DNA of 60,227 nt from Pseudoalteromonas sp. S16_S37 (GTDB lineage Bacteria > Pseudomonadota > Gammaproteobacteria > Enterobacterales > Alteromonadaceae): contig NZ_JAAUWV010000025.1 of NCBI RefSeq assembly GCF_014694405.1, forward strand, positions 1 to 60,227, written 5' to 3'. Below are positions 36,030 through 44,515 of the stretch, piece after piece (the first letter of the stretch is position 1; the number at the start of each line of letters is the position of its first letter). The notes under the pieces are model-generated. The model searched no databases and was not told the origin of the DNA. It worked only from the letters and a program-made list of their open reading frames with translations. A program made the position numbers and the translations under genes.

Positions 36030-37952
36030 ATGGGTAAAATTATTGGAATCGATTTAGGTACTACTAACTCTTGTGTGGCAGTACTAGACGGTGATAAAGC
36101 ACGCGTTATCGAAAACGCAGAAGGCGATCGTACAACTCCTTCAATCATTGCTTACACAGCAGAAGGTGAAACACTTGTAGGTCAGCCGGCTAAGCGTCAA
36201 GCGGTAACAAACCCACAAAATACTTTATTTGCAATTAAGCGTTTGATTGGTCGTCGTTTCGAGGACGAAGAAGTACAGCGCGATATCGGCATTATGCCTT
36301 ATAAAATTGTTAAGGCAGACAATGGCGATGCATGGGTAGAAGTACGTGGCGAAAAACGTGCTGCACCACAAATTTCAGCAGAAATACTGAAAAAAATGAA
36401 GAAAACTGCAGAAGACTTCTTAGGTGAAGAAGTAACAGAAGCAGTTATCACAGTACCTGCATACTTCAATGACTCACAACGTCAAGCAACGAAAGATGCG
36501 GGCCGTATCGCAGGTCTTGAAGTTAAGCGTATTATCAACGAGCCTACAGCGGCTGCGCTTGCTTACGGTATGGATAAAAAGCAAGGCGACAACGTTGTTG
36601 CAGTATACGACTTAGGTGGTGGTACATTCGATATCTCTATCATCGAAATCGATGAAGTAGATGGCGAGCACACATTTGAAGTACTAGCAACTAATGGTGA
36701 CACGCACTTAGGTGGTGAAGACTTTGACAACCGTGTTATCAACTACCTAGTTGCAGAGTTCAAAAAAGACCAAGGTATCGACCTTAAAAATGACCCGCTA
36801 GCGATGCAGCGTGTTAAAGAAGCAGCAGAAAAAGCAAAAATCGAGCTTTCTTCTGCACAGCAAACTGAGGTGAACTTACCTTACGTAACGGCTGATGCGA
36901 GTGGTCCTAAGCACATGAACGTTAAGCTAACTCGTGCAAAACTTGAGTCACTAGTAGAAGACCTAGTTACCAAGACAATCGAGCCGCTTAAACAAGCACT
37001 TGCTGACGCTGATTTGTCAGTAAGCGATGTAAACGACATCATCCTGGTTGGTGGTCAAACTCGTATGCCACTAGTTCAGAAGACGGTTGCAGAGTTCTTC
37101 GGTAAAGAGCCTCGTAAAGACGTTAACCCTGACGAAGCGGTAGCGGTAGGTGCTGCGGTTCAAGGTGGTGTACTTGCTGGTGACGTAAAAGACGTTCTAC
37201 TACTTGACGTATGTCCTCTATCGCTAGGTATTGAGACAATGGGTCAAGTAATGACAGCATTGATTGAGAAAAACACGACTATCCCAACCAAGAAGTCGCA
37301 AACATTCTCAACAGCTGAAGACAACCAGTCAGCGGTAACAATTCACGTGTTGCAAGGTGAGCGTAAGCGTTCAAGCGATAACAAATCTCTAGGTCAATTT
37401 AACCTAGAAGGTATTCGCACAGCGCAACGTGGTGTACCACAAATCGAAGTTACTTTTGATGTTGATGCGGACGGTATCTTACATGTATCTGCTAAAGACA
37501 AGGATACAGGTAAAGAGCAGAAGATCACAATCCAAGCTTCTTCAGGTTTAAGTGATGAAGAAGTAGAAAAAATGGTACGTGACGCTGAAGCGAATGCAGA
37601 AGAAGATAAAAAGTTCGAAGAGCTAGTATCTTCACGCAACCAAGCTGATGCAATGGCTCACGGCACTCGTAAGCAAATTGAAGAAGCGGGCGATGCATTA
37701 CCAGCAGAAGACAAAGAAGCGATTGAAGCTGCGCTAAGCGACCTTGAAAAAGCAATTAAAGGCGACAGCAAAGAAGAGATCGACGCTAAAGTACAAGCAT
37801 TAGCTGAGAAATCTCAAAAGCTAATGGAAATTGCTCAGGCTAAAGCGCAAGCAGGCCAAGCAGGTTCTGATGCGGGTGCTAAGCAAGGTTCTTCTAAGCA
37901 AGACGACGATGTTGTTGATGCTGAGTTTGAAGAAGTTAAAGACGACAAGTAA
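36030..37952 (+). CDS. dnaK: Chaperone DnaK (Hsp70)
   Basis: 640 residues. The N-terminal ATPase begins [17 protein letters not shown], contains [20 protein letters not shown] and [15 protein letters not shown]; the substrate-binding domain contains [14 protein letters not shown] and [16 protein letters not shown]; the C-terminus ends [16 protein letters not shown], the usual EEV-type tail. It folds and protects client proteins with DnaJ, encoded next, and GrpE. AGTCGGAGAAG precedes the ATG; sigma-32 promoter upstream. Confidence 0.99.
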   Translation: MGKIIGIDLGTTNSCVAVLDGDKARVIENAEGDRTTPSIIAYTAEGETLVGQPAKRQAVTNPQNTLFAIKRLIGRRFEDEEVQRDIGIMPYKIVKADNGDAWVEVRGEKRAAPQISAEILKKMKKTAEDFLGEEVTEAVITVPAYFNDSQRQATKDAGRIAGLEVKRIINEPTAAALAYGMDKKQGDNVVAVYDLGGGTFDISIIEIDEVDGEHTFEVLATNGDTHLGGEDFDNRVINYLVAEFKKDQGIDLKNDPLAMQRVKEAAEKAKIELSSAQQTEVNLPYVTADASGPKHMNVKLTRAKLESLVEDLVTKTIEPLKQALADADLSVSDVNDIILVGGQTRMPLVQKTVAEFFGKEPRKDVNPDEAVAVGAAVQGGVLAGDVKDVLLLDVCPLSLGIETMGQVMTALIEKNTTIPTKKSQTFSTAEDNQSAVTIHVLQGERKRSSDNKSLGQFNLEGIRTAQRGVPQIEVTFDVDADGILHVSAKDKDTGKEQKITIQASSGLSDEEVEKMVRDAEANAEEDKKFEELVSSRNQADAMAHGTRKQIEEAGDALPAEDKEAIEAALSDLEKAIKGDSKEEIDAKVQALAEKSQKLMEIAQAKAQAGQAGSDAGAKQGSSKQDDDVVDAEFEEVKDDK

Positions 37953-37964
37953 TTGTTGACTTGC

Positions 37965-38000
37965 AAGGGCGCGCTGGCGAATTTCGCTTGACGCGCCCTT
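37965..38000 (+). terminator. Intercistronic hairpin between dnaK and dnaJ
   Basis: AAGGGCGCG / CGCGCCCTT form a GC-rich 9-bp stem with an inner GCGAA/TTCGC stem. There is no T-run, so it more likely attenuates or stabilises the dnaK message than ends it, giving less DnaJ than DnaK. Confidence 0.65.
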
Positions 38001-38083
38001 AGTGTATGTAAATTTTGGGTGACTTTTTGTTTAGCCTATTGGTAAGCATAAGCTCACCATTTAACTAGAGTAATGTGATAACT

Positions 38084-39217
38084 ATGTCAAAACGTGATTA
38101 TTACGAAGTACTAGGCGTTAGCAAAGATGCCAGCGAACGTGACATAAAAAAAGCGTATAAACGCTTGGCGATGAAGTATCACCCAGACCGTACGGCGGGC
38201 GATGCTGAGCTAGAAACTAAGTTCAAAGAAGTAAAAGAAGCTTACGAAGTACTAACTGATAGCAAAAAGCGTCAGATGTATGACCAATACGGCCATGCAG
38301 CCTTTGATCAAAATGGTGGTGGCCACGGTGGTTTCGGTGGCGGTCAAGGTGACTTTGGCGATATTTTTGGTGACGTATTCGGTGATATTTTTGGTGGCGG
38401 TGGTCGTCGTCAATCTCGCCAGCAACGTGGTGCAGATTTACGTTACAACATGGATCTGACGCTTGAAGAAGCGGTTCGTGGTAAAGAAGTTGAAATTAAA
38501 GTACCAACTTGGGTCAGTTGTAGCCCATGTGATGGTAGTGGTGCAAAAGCAGGCTCTAAGCCAAAAACTTGTACAACATGTCATGGCGCTGGCCAAGTTC
38601 AGATGCGTCAGGGCTTTTTTGCTGTACAGCAAACTTGTCCAACGTGTCAGGGCACGGGTTCAATTATTTCAGACCCTTGTAACAAGTGTCATGGTCAAGG
38701 TCGTGTAGAAAAAACCAAAACATTGTCTGTGAAAATTCCAGCTGGCGTTGACACGGGCGATCGTATTCGTCTTTCGGGTGAAGGTGAAGCAGGTTTACAT
38801 GGCGCACCAGCGGGCGACTTATACGTGCAGGTTGCAGTACGTGAACACCCAATTTTCACACGCGATGGCAATAACTTATATTGCGAAGTGCCAATTAGCT
38901 TTAGCACAGCAGCACTGGGTGGTGAGATTGAAGTGCCAACTCTAGATGGCCGAGCAAATCTTAAGATCCCAGCTGAGAGCCAAACAGGTAAAATGTTCCG
39001 TATGCGCGGTAAAGGCGTTAAGTCAGTACGCAGCGGTGCTGTGGGTGATTTGATCTGTAAAGTGGTACTTGAAACACCAATCAACTTGAACGAGCGTCAA
39101 AAAGAGCTACTCAAAGAATTTGAAGAAAGCATGGGGGGAGATAACAGTAAAAATCGCCCTAAAGCGCAAGGCTTCTTTGACGGTGTAAAAAAGTTTTTTG
39201 ACGACCTAACTAAGTAA
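38084..39217 (+). CDS. dnaJ: Chaperone DnaJ (Hsp40)
   Basis: 377 residues from the ATG at 38084. J domain with HPD (MKYHPDRT), Gly/Phe-rich linker ([19 protein letters not shown]), four CxxCxGxG-type zinc repeats ([37 protein letters not shown]) and the C-terminal substrate-binding domain. It stimulates DnaK ATP hydrolysis and delivers clients. Follows dnaK by 131 bp and is likely cotranscribed through the intercistronic hairpin. Confidence 0.98.
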   Translation: MSKRDYYEVLGVSKDASERDIKKAYKRLAMKYHPDRTAGDAELETKFKEVKEAYEVLTDSKKRQMYDQYGHAAFDQNGGGHGGFGGGQGDFGDIFGDVFGDIFGGGGRRQSRQQRGADLRYNMDLTLEEAVRGKEVEIKVPTWVSCSPCDGSGAKAGSKPKTCTTCHGAGQVQMRQGFFAVQQTCPTCQGTGSIISDPCNKCHGQGRVEKTKTLSVKIPAGVDTGDRIRLSGEGEAGLHGAPAGDLYVQVAVREHPIFTRDGNNLYCEVPISFSTAALGGEIEVPTLDGRANLKIPAESQTGKMFRMRGKGVKSVRSGAVGDLICKVVLETPINLNERQKELLKEFEESMGGDNSKNRPKAQGFFDGVKKFFDDLTK

Positions 39218-39240
39218 GTTAGCTCTTCGAGTTAAGTAAA

Positions 39241-39266
39241 AAAAACGGCGCTTTTGCGCCGTTTTT
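39241..39266. terminator. Terminator after dnaJ
   Basis: AAAAACGGCGC / GCGCCGTTTTT, 11-bp perfect stem with a TTTT loop and A/T-run flanks; can also serve the convergent small gene at 39278. Confidence 0.92.
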
Positions 39267-39277
39267 GTTTGCCGTTA

Positions 39278-39511
39278 TTAATTTAACAGCACTAAATAAT
39301 CATGTTTACTTTCACATTTACAGGCAATTGTTTGGTTGTTTTGGCCCAATAATAACCGCCCTGTTTTACAGCCGAGTAGTTCGCATTTTGCATCACAGGC
39401 TAGATTGTTACTCCATACCTCATACTCGTTGTGCATAAAGTTCAAAAATGCAAACACCACAATCACCGAGAACATGAAAAACAGCGCTTTTTTGTACATA
39501 TTGCACTTCAT
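39278..39511 (-). CDS. Small single-TM protein with conserved-looking cysteines
   Basis: 77 residues: one hydrophobic segment (ALFFMFSVIVVFAFLNFM, about 9-26) acting as anchor or signal, then an exported tail with five Cys (CDAKCELLGCKTG ... IACKCES). The cysteine spacing suggests disulfides or metal binding outside the membrane. Start could be ATG 39511 or ATG 39499. I do not recognise a family. Confidence 0.5.
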   Translation of the reverse strand: MKCNMYKKALFFMFSVIVVFAFLNFMHNEYEVWSNNLACDAKCELLGCKTGRLLLGQNNQTIACKCESKHDYLVLLN

Positions 39512-39601
39512 TTCATTTCTGAGTGATAGCTTAGATTTTAGTCGAGAGTTGACGTTTGTCTAACTTTAGGTATTTTAAAAGTACTTTGAAAGGAAGACGT
39601 T

Positions 39602-40060
39602 ATGACACCGGCAATCAAATTATTAGAAAAACAAAAAATCAATTTTGACGTGCTTAAATTTGAGCACGACCCAAGCTCACAAAACTTTGCCAATGAAGCC
39701 GCAGAAAAACTCAATTTAAACGCTGAGCAAGTTTTTAAAACCTTGCTGGTGGATGTGGATGGTGTGTTGCATGTTGCTATCTTGCCAGCAACCCGTCAGG
39801 TAGACCTAAAAGCGTTTGCTAAAGCTTGTAAGGGTAAAAAAGCCATGCTTGCGGATGCCAAAAAAGCACAAAATACCACAGGCTATTTAATTGGGGGGAT
39901 CAGCCCTTTTGCACAAAAAAAACGTTTAAACACCTTATTACACAGTGACGCGCAGCAGTTTGATAAAATCTACGTCAGCGCCGGCAAGCGAGGATTAGAA
40001 GTGGCTATCGCTCCCAACGACTGCATAAAACTGTGCAGCGCAACGGTTGCACAGTTTTAG
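39602..40060 (+). CDS. ybaK: Cys-tRNA(Pro)/Cys-tRNA deacylase YbaK
   Basis: 152 residues, recognisable along its length: MTPAIKLLEKQKINFDVLKFEHDP, KTLLVDVDGVLHVAILPATRQVDLK, the conserved Lys region and TGYLIGGISPFAQKKRLNT, KIYVSAGKRGLEVAI. It removes cysteine wrongly attached to tRNA-Pro by prolyl-tRNA synthetase. AAGGAAGA lies before the ATG. It is the last core gene before the accessory island. Confidence 0.95.
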   Translation: MTPAIKLLEKQKINFDVLKFEHDPSSQNFANEAAEKLNLNAEQVFKTLLVDVDGVLHVAILPATRQVDLKAFAKACKGKKAMLADAKKAQNTTGYLIGGISPFAQKKRLNTLLHSDAQQFDKIYVSAGKRGLEVAIAPNDCIKLCSATVAQF

Positions 40061-40120
40061 CGGAGACTTAATAAACTAAACGCTGATAGGAAAAGCAAAA
40101 CGCAATTGCAGTAATCTCTG

Positions 40121-40402
40121 GATGAGATGGTTCAATCAGTTCATATGAACGGTCGGTTGTATGATTATAACCTTGGTCGGTTTATGAGTGTGGATCCTGT
40201 TATACAGAGTCCGGGGAATAGTCAGTCGATAAATCCGTATTCGTATATTATGAATAATCCGCTGGCGGGGACGGATCCGAGTGGGTATTGTTCTACCGGG
40301 ACGAGTATTAAAGGAAAAAATGCAGTAGGCTGTACTGTTACCATGGGTAATATAGCTTGGGTTTTACTGATACTGACCTTTCCCCCAAATTTAACACCAT
40401 GA
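40121..40402 (+). pseudogene. Rhs-repeat protein fragment (core tail)
   Basis: The frame reads E-MVQSVHMNGRLYDYNLGRF and continues MSVDPVIQSPGNSQSINPYS, YIMNNPLAGTDPSG: the conserved RHS-associated core that precedes the variable toxin tip in Rhs proteins. Everything upstream (over a thousand residues in a complete Rhs) is missing, and the tip is cut at about 40368 by sequence of an IS end. It is a dead fragment marking recombination at this site. Confidence 0.85.
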
Positions 40403-40577
40403 CTTTGATGAGATTTACCAATAAACTGGAGACAATGGAGATCTAAAAATGAAAAAATGTTACTCAGAAGAACAAATTTTTCGTGCGATTAAACAACATG
40501 AAGCAGGAACAAAGGTTGACGATATTTGCAGAGAGATGAGAGTTTCTTCAGGCACATTTTACAACTTACTCAGCTAA
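40374..40577 (+). mobile_element. IS3-family element remnant (left end plus truncated orfA)
   Basis: From about 40374 (TGACCTTTCCCCCAAATTTA, resembling an IS3-family terminal repeat) an untranslated leader leads to ATG 40449 and a 42-residue frame, MKKCYSEEQIFRAIKQHEAG continuing TKVDDICREMRVSSGTFYN, the helix-turn-helix start of IS3-family OrfA. After FYN the homology ends and a TAA stop follows at 40575-40577. OrfB and the right end are absent. The left boundary is approximate. Confidence 0.8.
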
Positions 40578-40596
40578 GAAAGGCACAAGCCATAGG

Positions 40597-40610
40597 AAGT
40601 GATATCACTT
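40597..40610. promoter_or_regulatory. Perfect 14-bp palindrome upstream of restriction gene
   Basis: AAGTGATATCACTT is fully self-complementary and lies 136 bp before the nuclease gene, just after the IS remnant. Could be a controller-type operator, though no C-protein gene is present. Confidence 0.35.
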
Positions 40611-40745
40611 AAATGATTAAAAAAAGCCTTTTCGAGCTGATGGAAAAAAAGTTTAATAATCAACACTATCAATAAATTAGGAGCATTCTCTAAGAGATAA
40701 AGTTACTATTAAGTATGAGAGTCAAGTTAACGGAATAAATACTTT

Positions 40746-42350
40746 ATGAAAAAGTTGCAATGTATATGTGGTGGGAAAAGAGAAATACAAAACGGAATTG
40801 AAAACCGCAACCATTCTTCTTATAAATTAATATGTAAAAGTTGTAAAAAAGAATTTTATTACTCCCACTTCAAAAGTTCTGATTCAGCAAAGACCAACCC
40901 CTTAGATTCATGTACGCTTAAGTCTGACTCTTATAATTTAAATTCTTTAGACTTGAATGATATAGAATCGTTACATGATGTATTTACCCGCCTAAAAGCA
41001 CATCATTGCGAATCCCTCTTTTTAAAAAAGCTCTCAACGAATAATAACGATAAAAACCAAGTCTACATCCATAAAAGCATCAGTGTTTTTAACTCAATTT
41101 TTGACTTAAAATTTAAAGAGCGGGATGAATCTTTTAGCGTAACTAAGAGAGCATCAAAACCCGGTAAAAGAATCCCCGAAGCTGTGTTTACTCGTTTTTC
41201 ATGGCTATCAAAAAACAACACTCTTCACACAGTAAAAGCTTGCCGCGCAATTTTATATGCACAATACCCTGAAACACGTCTCTCAGGCTTTCAGACCATA
41301 GAAAATGAAATGCCACGCTCAATGTCAGTCGAGTATACGAAATTAGCAAATATTCCTGATAGATATTTAGTTATTGGTGCAACTCGCTCCGGCGAAGCCA
41401 TAGCAATGATGATTGTTGACCCATCTGAACAGTTTTCAAGTGATTTTAAACTGTTGGAAAATGCTGTTAGTTCTGGGGTCATTAAGAGTGCATCGCTAGG
41501 TAAAGCTGACGATCGCACAAATGATTTACAGACTTTATTAATTGAAAAAATTTCCGGTAAAACCTTACTGGGCTGTAGATTAGATAAAGACGGCAATACA
41601 ATTCCATTTACAGGAACACAAGTATGTGGGTATACACTAGAACATGCGCTTGGCATTAAGCCAAATGCAGATAAGGATGGTGATATTTTTGGAATAGAGC
41701 TAAAAGCTATTTCACAGAAAAAGGTGACTTTGTTTACACCTGAGCCTGATGGCGGTCTTTACCAGCAGAGTTTTCCTGAATTTATGAAAAAGTATGGATA
41801 TGTTAAGGGAGAAGATGAATACCGTTTTACTGGCATTCATAGAGCAAACATTCGTAATGAAAAATCAAAGCTCACTTTAAAAATCTTATATCTAGATAAA
41901 GGTAAGAGTAAAGACGAATTTATATTGTCTGATTATGACCCTAAGCGAAGCATTGATGCTCAGTCTAGAAATTTAAGGGTGGCACTAGTTGACGATGAAG
42001 GCCTAGAAGCGGCTGTATGGTCTTTTGAGCGATTGTTAAATAGCTGGGGCGTGAAACACAATGAAACAGTTTATTACCCGGTCAAAAAGCTCACAAACGA
42101 TAACCTTTCTCAAATTGAACAAGGATATAAGTTCTTAGTGGAATTTGATACTAAAGCTATATGGTGTCAAAGAACTCAAATATCGAGACTTTTTAATTCC
42201 ATTCATGACGGTACGATCATTTTAGATCCTGCACCTAAATATGTTGAAAGTAACCCCAAGCTCAATAAGAGACGATCACAATGGAGAATAAATGACATCT
42301 ACAGAGATGCTACTAAACTCTATGATGAAGTTGAGCTAGTAGATCTTTAA
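40746..42350 (+). CDS. MvaI/BcnI-family type II restriction endonuclease with long N-terminal extension
   Basis: 534 residues. The C-terminal half (about 262-500) is the MvaI/BcnI endonuclease domain: GYTLEHALGIKPNADKDG followed by DIFGIELKA with D313, E318, K320 as the D...ExK active site. Family enzymes of about 240-250 residues cut CCWGG (MvaI) or CCSGG (BcnI) as monomers. Here about 260 extra residues precede it: a zinc-knuckle-like set C6, C8, C30, C33 and an unassigned region (RIPEAVFTRFSWL, VIGATRSGEAIAMMIVDP). The methyltransferase follows 90 bp downstream. AT-rich compared with flanking genes, consistent with transfer. Confidence 0.85.
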   Translation: MKKLQCICGGKREIQNGIENRNHSSYKLICKSCKKEFYYSHFKSSDSAKTNPLDSCTLKSDSYNLNSLDLNDIESLHDVFTRLKAHHCESLFLKKLSTNNNDKNQVYIHKSISVFNSIFDLKFKERDESFSVTKRASKPGKRIPEAVFTRFSWLSKNNTLHTVKACRAILYAQYPETRLSGFQTIENEMPRSMSVEYTKLANIPDRYLVIGATRSGEAIAMMIVDPSEQFSSDFKLLENAVSSGVIKSASLGKADDRTNDLQTLLIEKISGKTLLGCRLDKDGNTIPFTGTQVCGYTLEHALGIKPNADKDGDIFGIELKAISQKKVTLFTPEPDGGLYQQSFPEFMKKYGYVKGEDEYRFTGIHRANIRNEKSKLTLKILYLDKGKSKDEFILSDYDPKRSIDAQSRNLRVALVDDEGLEAAVWSFERLLNSWGVKHNETVYYPVKKLTNDNLSQIEQGYKFLVEFDTKAIWCQRTQISRLFNSIHDGTIILDPAPKYVESNPKLNKRRSQWRINDIYRDATKLYDEVELVDL

Positions 42351-42377
42351 CACTGTTTATTTAAACAGTTGTTATAT

Positions 42378-42424
42378 AAAAAGGGAAAAATGTGTGATAG
42401 ATTCACACTATTAATTCCCTTTTT
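42378..42424 (+). terminator. Two-part hairpin between restriction and methyltransferase genes
   Basis: AAAAAGGGAA / TTCCCTTTTT (10-bp outer stem) encloses GTGTGA / TCACAC (6-bp inner stem, loop TAGAT). The T-run fits a terminator of the nuclease gene located 17 bp before the methyltransferase start. Confidence 0.75.
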
Positions 42425-42440
42425 GTAGATTCTTCTTAAG

Positions 42441-44141
42441 ATGTATCACAAAGAAATTATGCTTGCTGATAAAGAAGCTGAAAATAGAATCCACCAGCAA
42501 AAGCAAGATACCGATAGACTTCTCAAGCTGTTACTTACTATTTATGACCAAAAGTCACTTGCTCAAAAGTTAAATGATGACCAACTTGGTTTGAACATAA
42601 AAGAAGTTACTAGGGAGAAACTCAACCAATGGAAAAAGGCACCAACCGAAAGTAATATTATCATAAGCGAAAATACCATTGAAAAGATCAAGCAGGCACT
42701 ATTGCCGCAAAAACCTAGTCACTGGGATAACCCGTCATTTAAATTTATAGATCTTTTTGCCGGTATTGGTGGTATAAGAAAAGGGTTTGAGGAGATCGGT
42801 GGTAAATGTGTATTTACATCGGAGTGGGATGCCGACGCAAGAAAAACGTATTTATCGAACTACTATGTTGATGAAGCAGAACTGCCTTATTTCATAGACT
42901 CAGAGGTAGATAACCCTGCAAAAAACTCTAGCTTAATGGACATTACTAAAATTACTCTAAGCGGTAATGAGTCTATAGGCTCAGAAGAAAAAAAAGAACA
43001 CATTTTAAAACATATTCCTGAACACGATGTATTACTCGCCGGCTTTCCATGCCAACCCTTTTCTTTGGCCGGTGTGTCGAAAAAAAATAGCTTAGGCCGT
43101 TCACATGGTTTTGAGTGTGAAACTCAAGGGACTCTCTTTTTTGATGTTGAAAAAATTATTGGAGCTAGAACGCCCAAATTCTTTGTCTTAGAAAATGTAA
43201 AAAATTTAAAGAGTCATGATAAGGGCAAAACTTTTGCCACTATCATTCGTGCTTTACATAATTTGGGATATTTTATTGCGGATATTTCTGAAGCTGGTGG
43301 CGATATAGAAGAAGCTATTAGCAAAGTAAAAAAACGAAAACCTGAACCTATTATTTTGAATGGTGCAGAGTTTACTCCTCAGCATAGAGAAAGAGTTGTT
43401 ATTGTTGGTATTCGTAATGATTTGATTGAGAAGAACCCAAACTTTATAGATTTTTCATTAAAAAATGTTGCGCAGTTTTACCCTGAGAAAAGATATACAC
43501 TGCAAGAAATCTTATGTGATTTAGATGATGATGCTAAGAAAAAGTACACTCTTACAAATAACTTGTGGAGCTATCTGTATCACTATGCACTCAAGCACCA
43601 AACAAAAGGTAATGGCTTCGGTTTTGGTTTAGTAAACCCAAAAGATGAGAACGCAACTACACGAACTCTCTCTGCTCGTTATTATAAAGACGGTTCTGAA
43701 ATTTTAGTGAATCAACATGATTTAGAAACAGAATATCTAAATTCTAGAAAGCAACCAGCCATTGAAAAAAACCGAGAGCGAGAAGAGTTTTGTTTAGACT
43801 ATGTTTCCAAGCATATTGAGAAAAGCTCTGCTGAAGACAAAGAAGTCATAAAATCTTTAACTAAAGAAGCTGAGGCTATATATGATGAAAAGTTTGGCCG
43901 ATATGCTGCACAATTTGATGCTAAATATAAAACCCCAAGACGACTAACTCCGCAAGAATGTGCAAGACTAATGGGATTCGAAAAACCACCTCAGTATAGA
44001 AATGGTGAATTCGATAAAGACTTTAGAATAGTATGCGCTGATAACAAAGCCTATAAGCAATTTGGCAACTCAGTTGTAGTTCCTGTGTTTAGAGCTGTTG
44101 CACACTTACTAGAACCATTAATCGTACAATCAAACAGATAA
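42441..44141 (+). CDS. DNA cytosine-C5 methyltransferase, Dcm/M.EcoRII-like
   Basis: 566 residues. Motif I FIDLFAGIGGIRKGFEEIGG, motif IV GFPCQPFSLAGVSKKNSLGR with catalytic C204, motif VI FVLENVKN, motif VIII PQHRERVVIVG, and the recognition region HQTKGNGFGFGLV and TRTLSARYYKDGSEILV, all strikingly like E. coli Dcm, before motifs IX-X (RRLTPQECARLMGFE, AYKQFGNSVVVPVF). Dcm-type enzymes methylate the inner C of CCWGG, so CCWGG is predicted here. ATG 42441 or, with a better purine run before it, ATG 42459 could start it. It protects DNA from the preceding nuclease. Confidence 0.93.
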   Translation: MYHKEIMLADKEAENRIHQQKQDTDRLLKLLLTIYDQKSLAQKLNDDQLGLNIKEVTREKLNQWKKAPTESNIIISENTIEKIKQALLPQKPSHWDNPSFKFIDLFAGIGGIRKGFEEIGGKCVFTSEWDADARKTYLSNYYVDEAELPYFIDSEVDNPAKNSSLMDITKITLSGNESIGSEEKKEHILKHIPEHDVLLAGFPCQPFSLAGVSKKNSLGRSHGFECETQGTLFFDVEKIIGARTPKFFVLENVKNLKSHDKGKTFATIIRALHNLGYFIADISEAGGDIEEAISKVKKRKPEPIILNGAEFTPQHRERVVIVGIRNDLIEKNPNFIDFSLKNVAQFYPEKRYTLQEILCDLDDDAKKKYTLTNNLWSYLYHYALKHQTKGNGFGFGLVNPKDENATTRTLSARYYKDGSEILVNQHDLETEYLNSRKQPAIEKNREREEFCLDYVSKHIEKSSAEDKEVIKSLTKEAEAIYDEKFGRYAAQFDAKYKTPRRLTPQECARLMGFEKPPQYRNGEFDKDFRIVCADNKAYKQFGNSVVVPVFRAVAHLLEPLIVQSNR

Positions 44142-44152
44142 CTAAGCTTGTG

Positions 44153-44178
44153 CGTTGGAACATTTTCCATTTCCAACG
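44153..44178. terminator. Hairpin after methyltransferase gene
   Basis: CGTTGGAA / TTCCAACG, 8-bp perfect arms with an inner GGAA/TTCC option, 11 bp after the methyltransferase stop and abutting the IS256 end. No T-run. Confidence 0.5.
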
Positions 44179-44206
44179 ACCCTGTAACACATTTTGTGTA
44201 ACTGCC
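44177..44206 (-). repeat. IS256-family terminal inverted repeat
   Basis: On the minus strand this is GGCAGTTACACA...GTTACAGGGTCG, differing from 88-117 at two positions and lying 4 bases after the remnant transposase stop. Marks the end of the IS256-like remnant. Confidence 0.75.
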
Positions 44207-44210
44207 AGTT

Positions 44211-44492
44211 TTAAATAACATCTTTTAATCGGTCTTCGAATTCGATCATAAATCGATTCAAGGCCGATTTCCAATTTCTTATCGGCATTGTCCATTTTTT
44301 AGATGCCTGCTCAATAGCCAAGTAAACCACCTTTTTAGCCGAATCGTCATGTGGAAACAGCTTGCGCTTCTTAATCGCTTTGCGGATAACTGAGTTCAGC
44401 GATTCAATAGCGTTAGTGGTGTAAATGGCTTTTCTGATGTCTTCAGGGTAATTGAAGATAGTACTTGCAAGCTGTTGAGCTTTAAGGCACAT
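44211..44492 (-). pseudogene. IS256-family transposase, 5'-truncated remnant
   Basis: 93-codon frame; from about residue 11 it reads STIFNYPEDIRKAIYTTNAI, ESLNSVIRKAIKKRKLFPHD and KKWTMPIRNWKSALNRFMIE, the conserved C-terminal quarter of IS256-family transposases (about 400 residues when complete). The first residues (MCLKAQQLA) derive from flanking sequence with a hairpin. The DDE catalytic Asp residues are lost; the element cannot transpose itself. Confidence 0.9.
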
Positions 44493-44513
44493 AATTTAAA
44501 TGTGCCTTTTTAT
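44484..44513. terminator. Hairpin at island boundary / after PEBP gene
   Basis: AAGGCACAT / ATGTGCCTT, 9-bp stem with T-run on the plus strand, immediately beyond the PEBP stop codon at 44516. Probably the original terminator of that gene into which the IS256 remnant joined. Confidence 0.65.
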
Positions 44514-44515
44514 GA

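Noticed and set aside
40121..40402. Functional Rhs toxin or polymorphic-toxin/immunity locus
   Set aside because: Only the core tail remains, the body is absent and the toxin tip is replaced by IS sequence; no immunity gene follows.
40613..40675. 20-codon frame (MIKKSLFELMEKKFNNQHYQ) between the IS3 remnant and the nuclease gene, possible controller or leader peptide
   Set aside because: Too short for a C protein, no helix-turn-helix, no good ribosome site; not distinguishable from chance.
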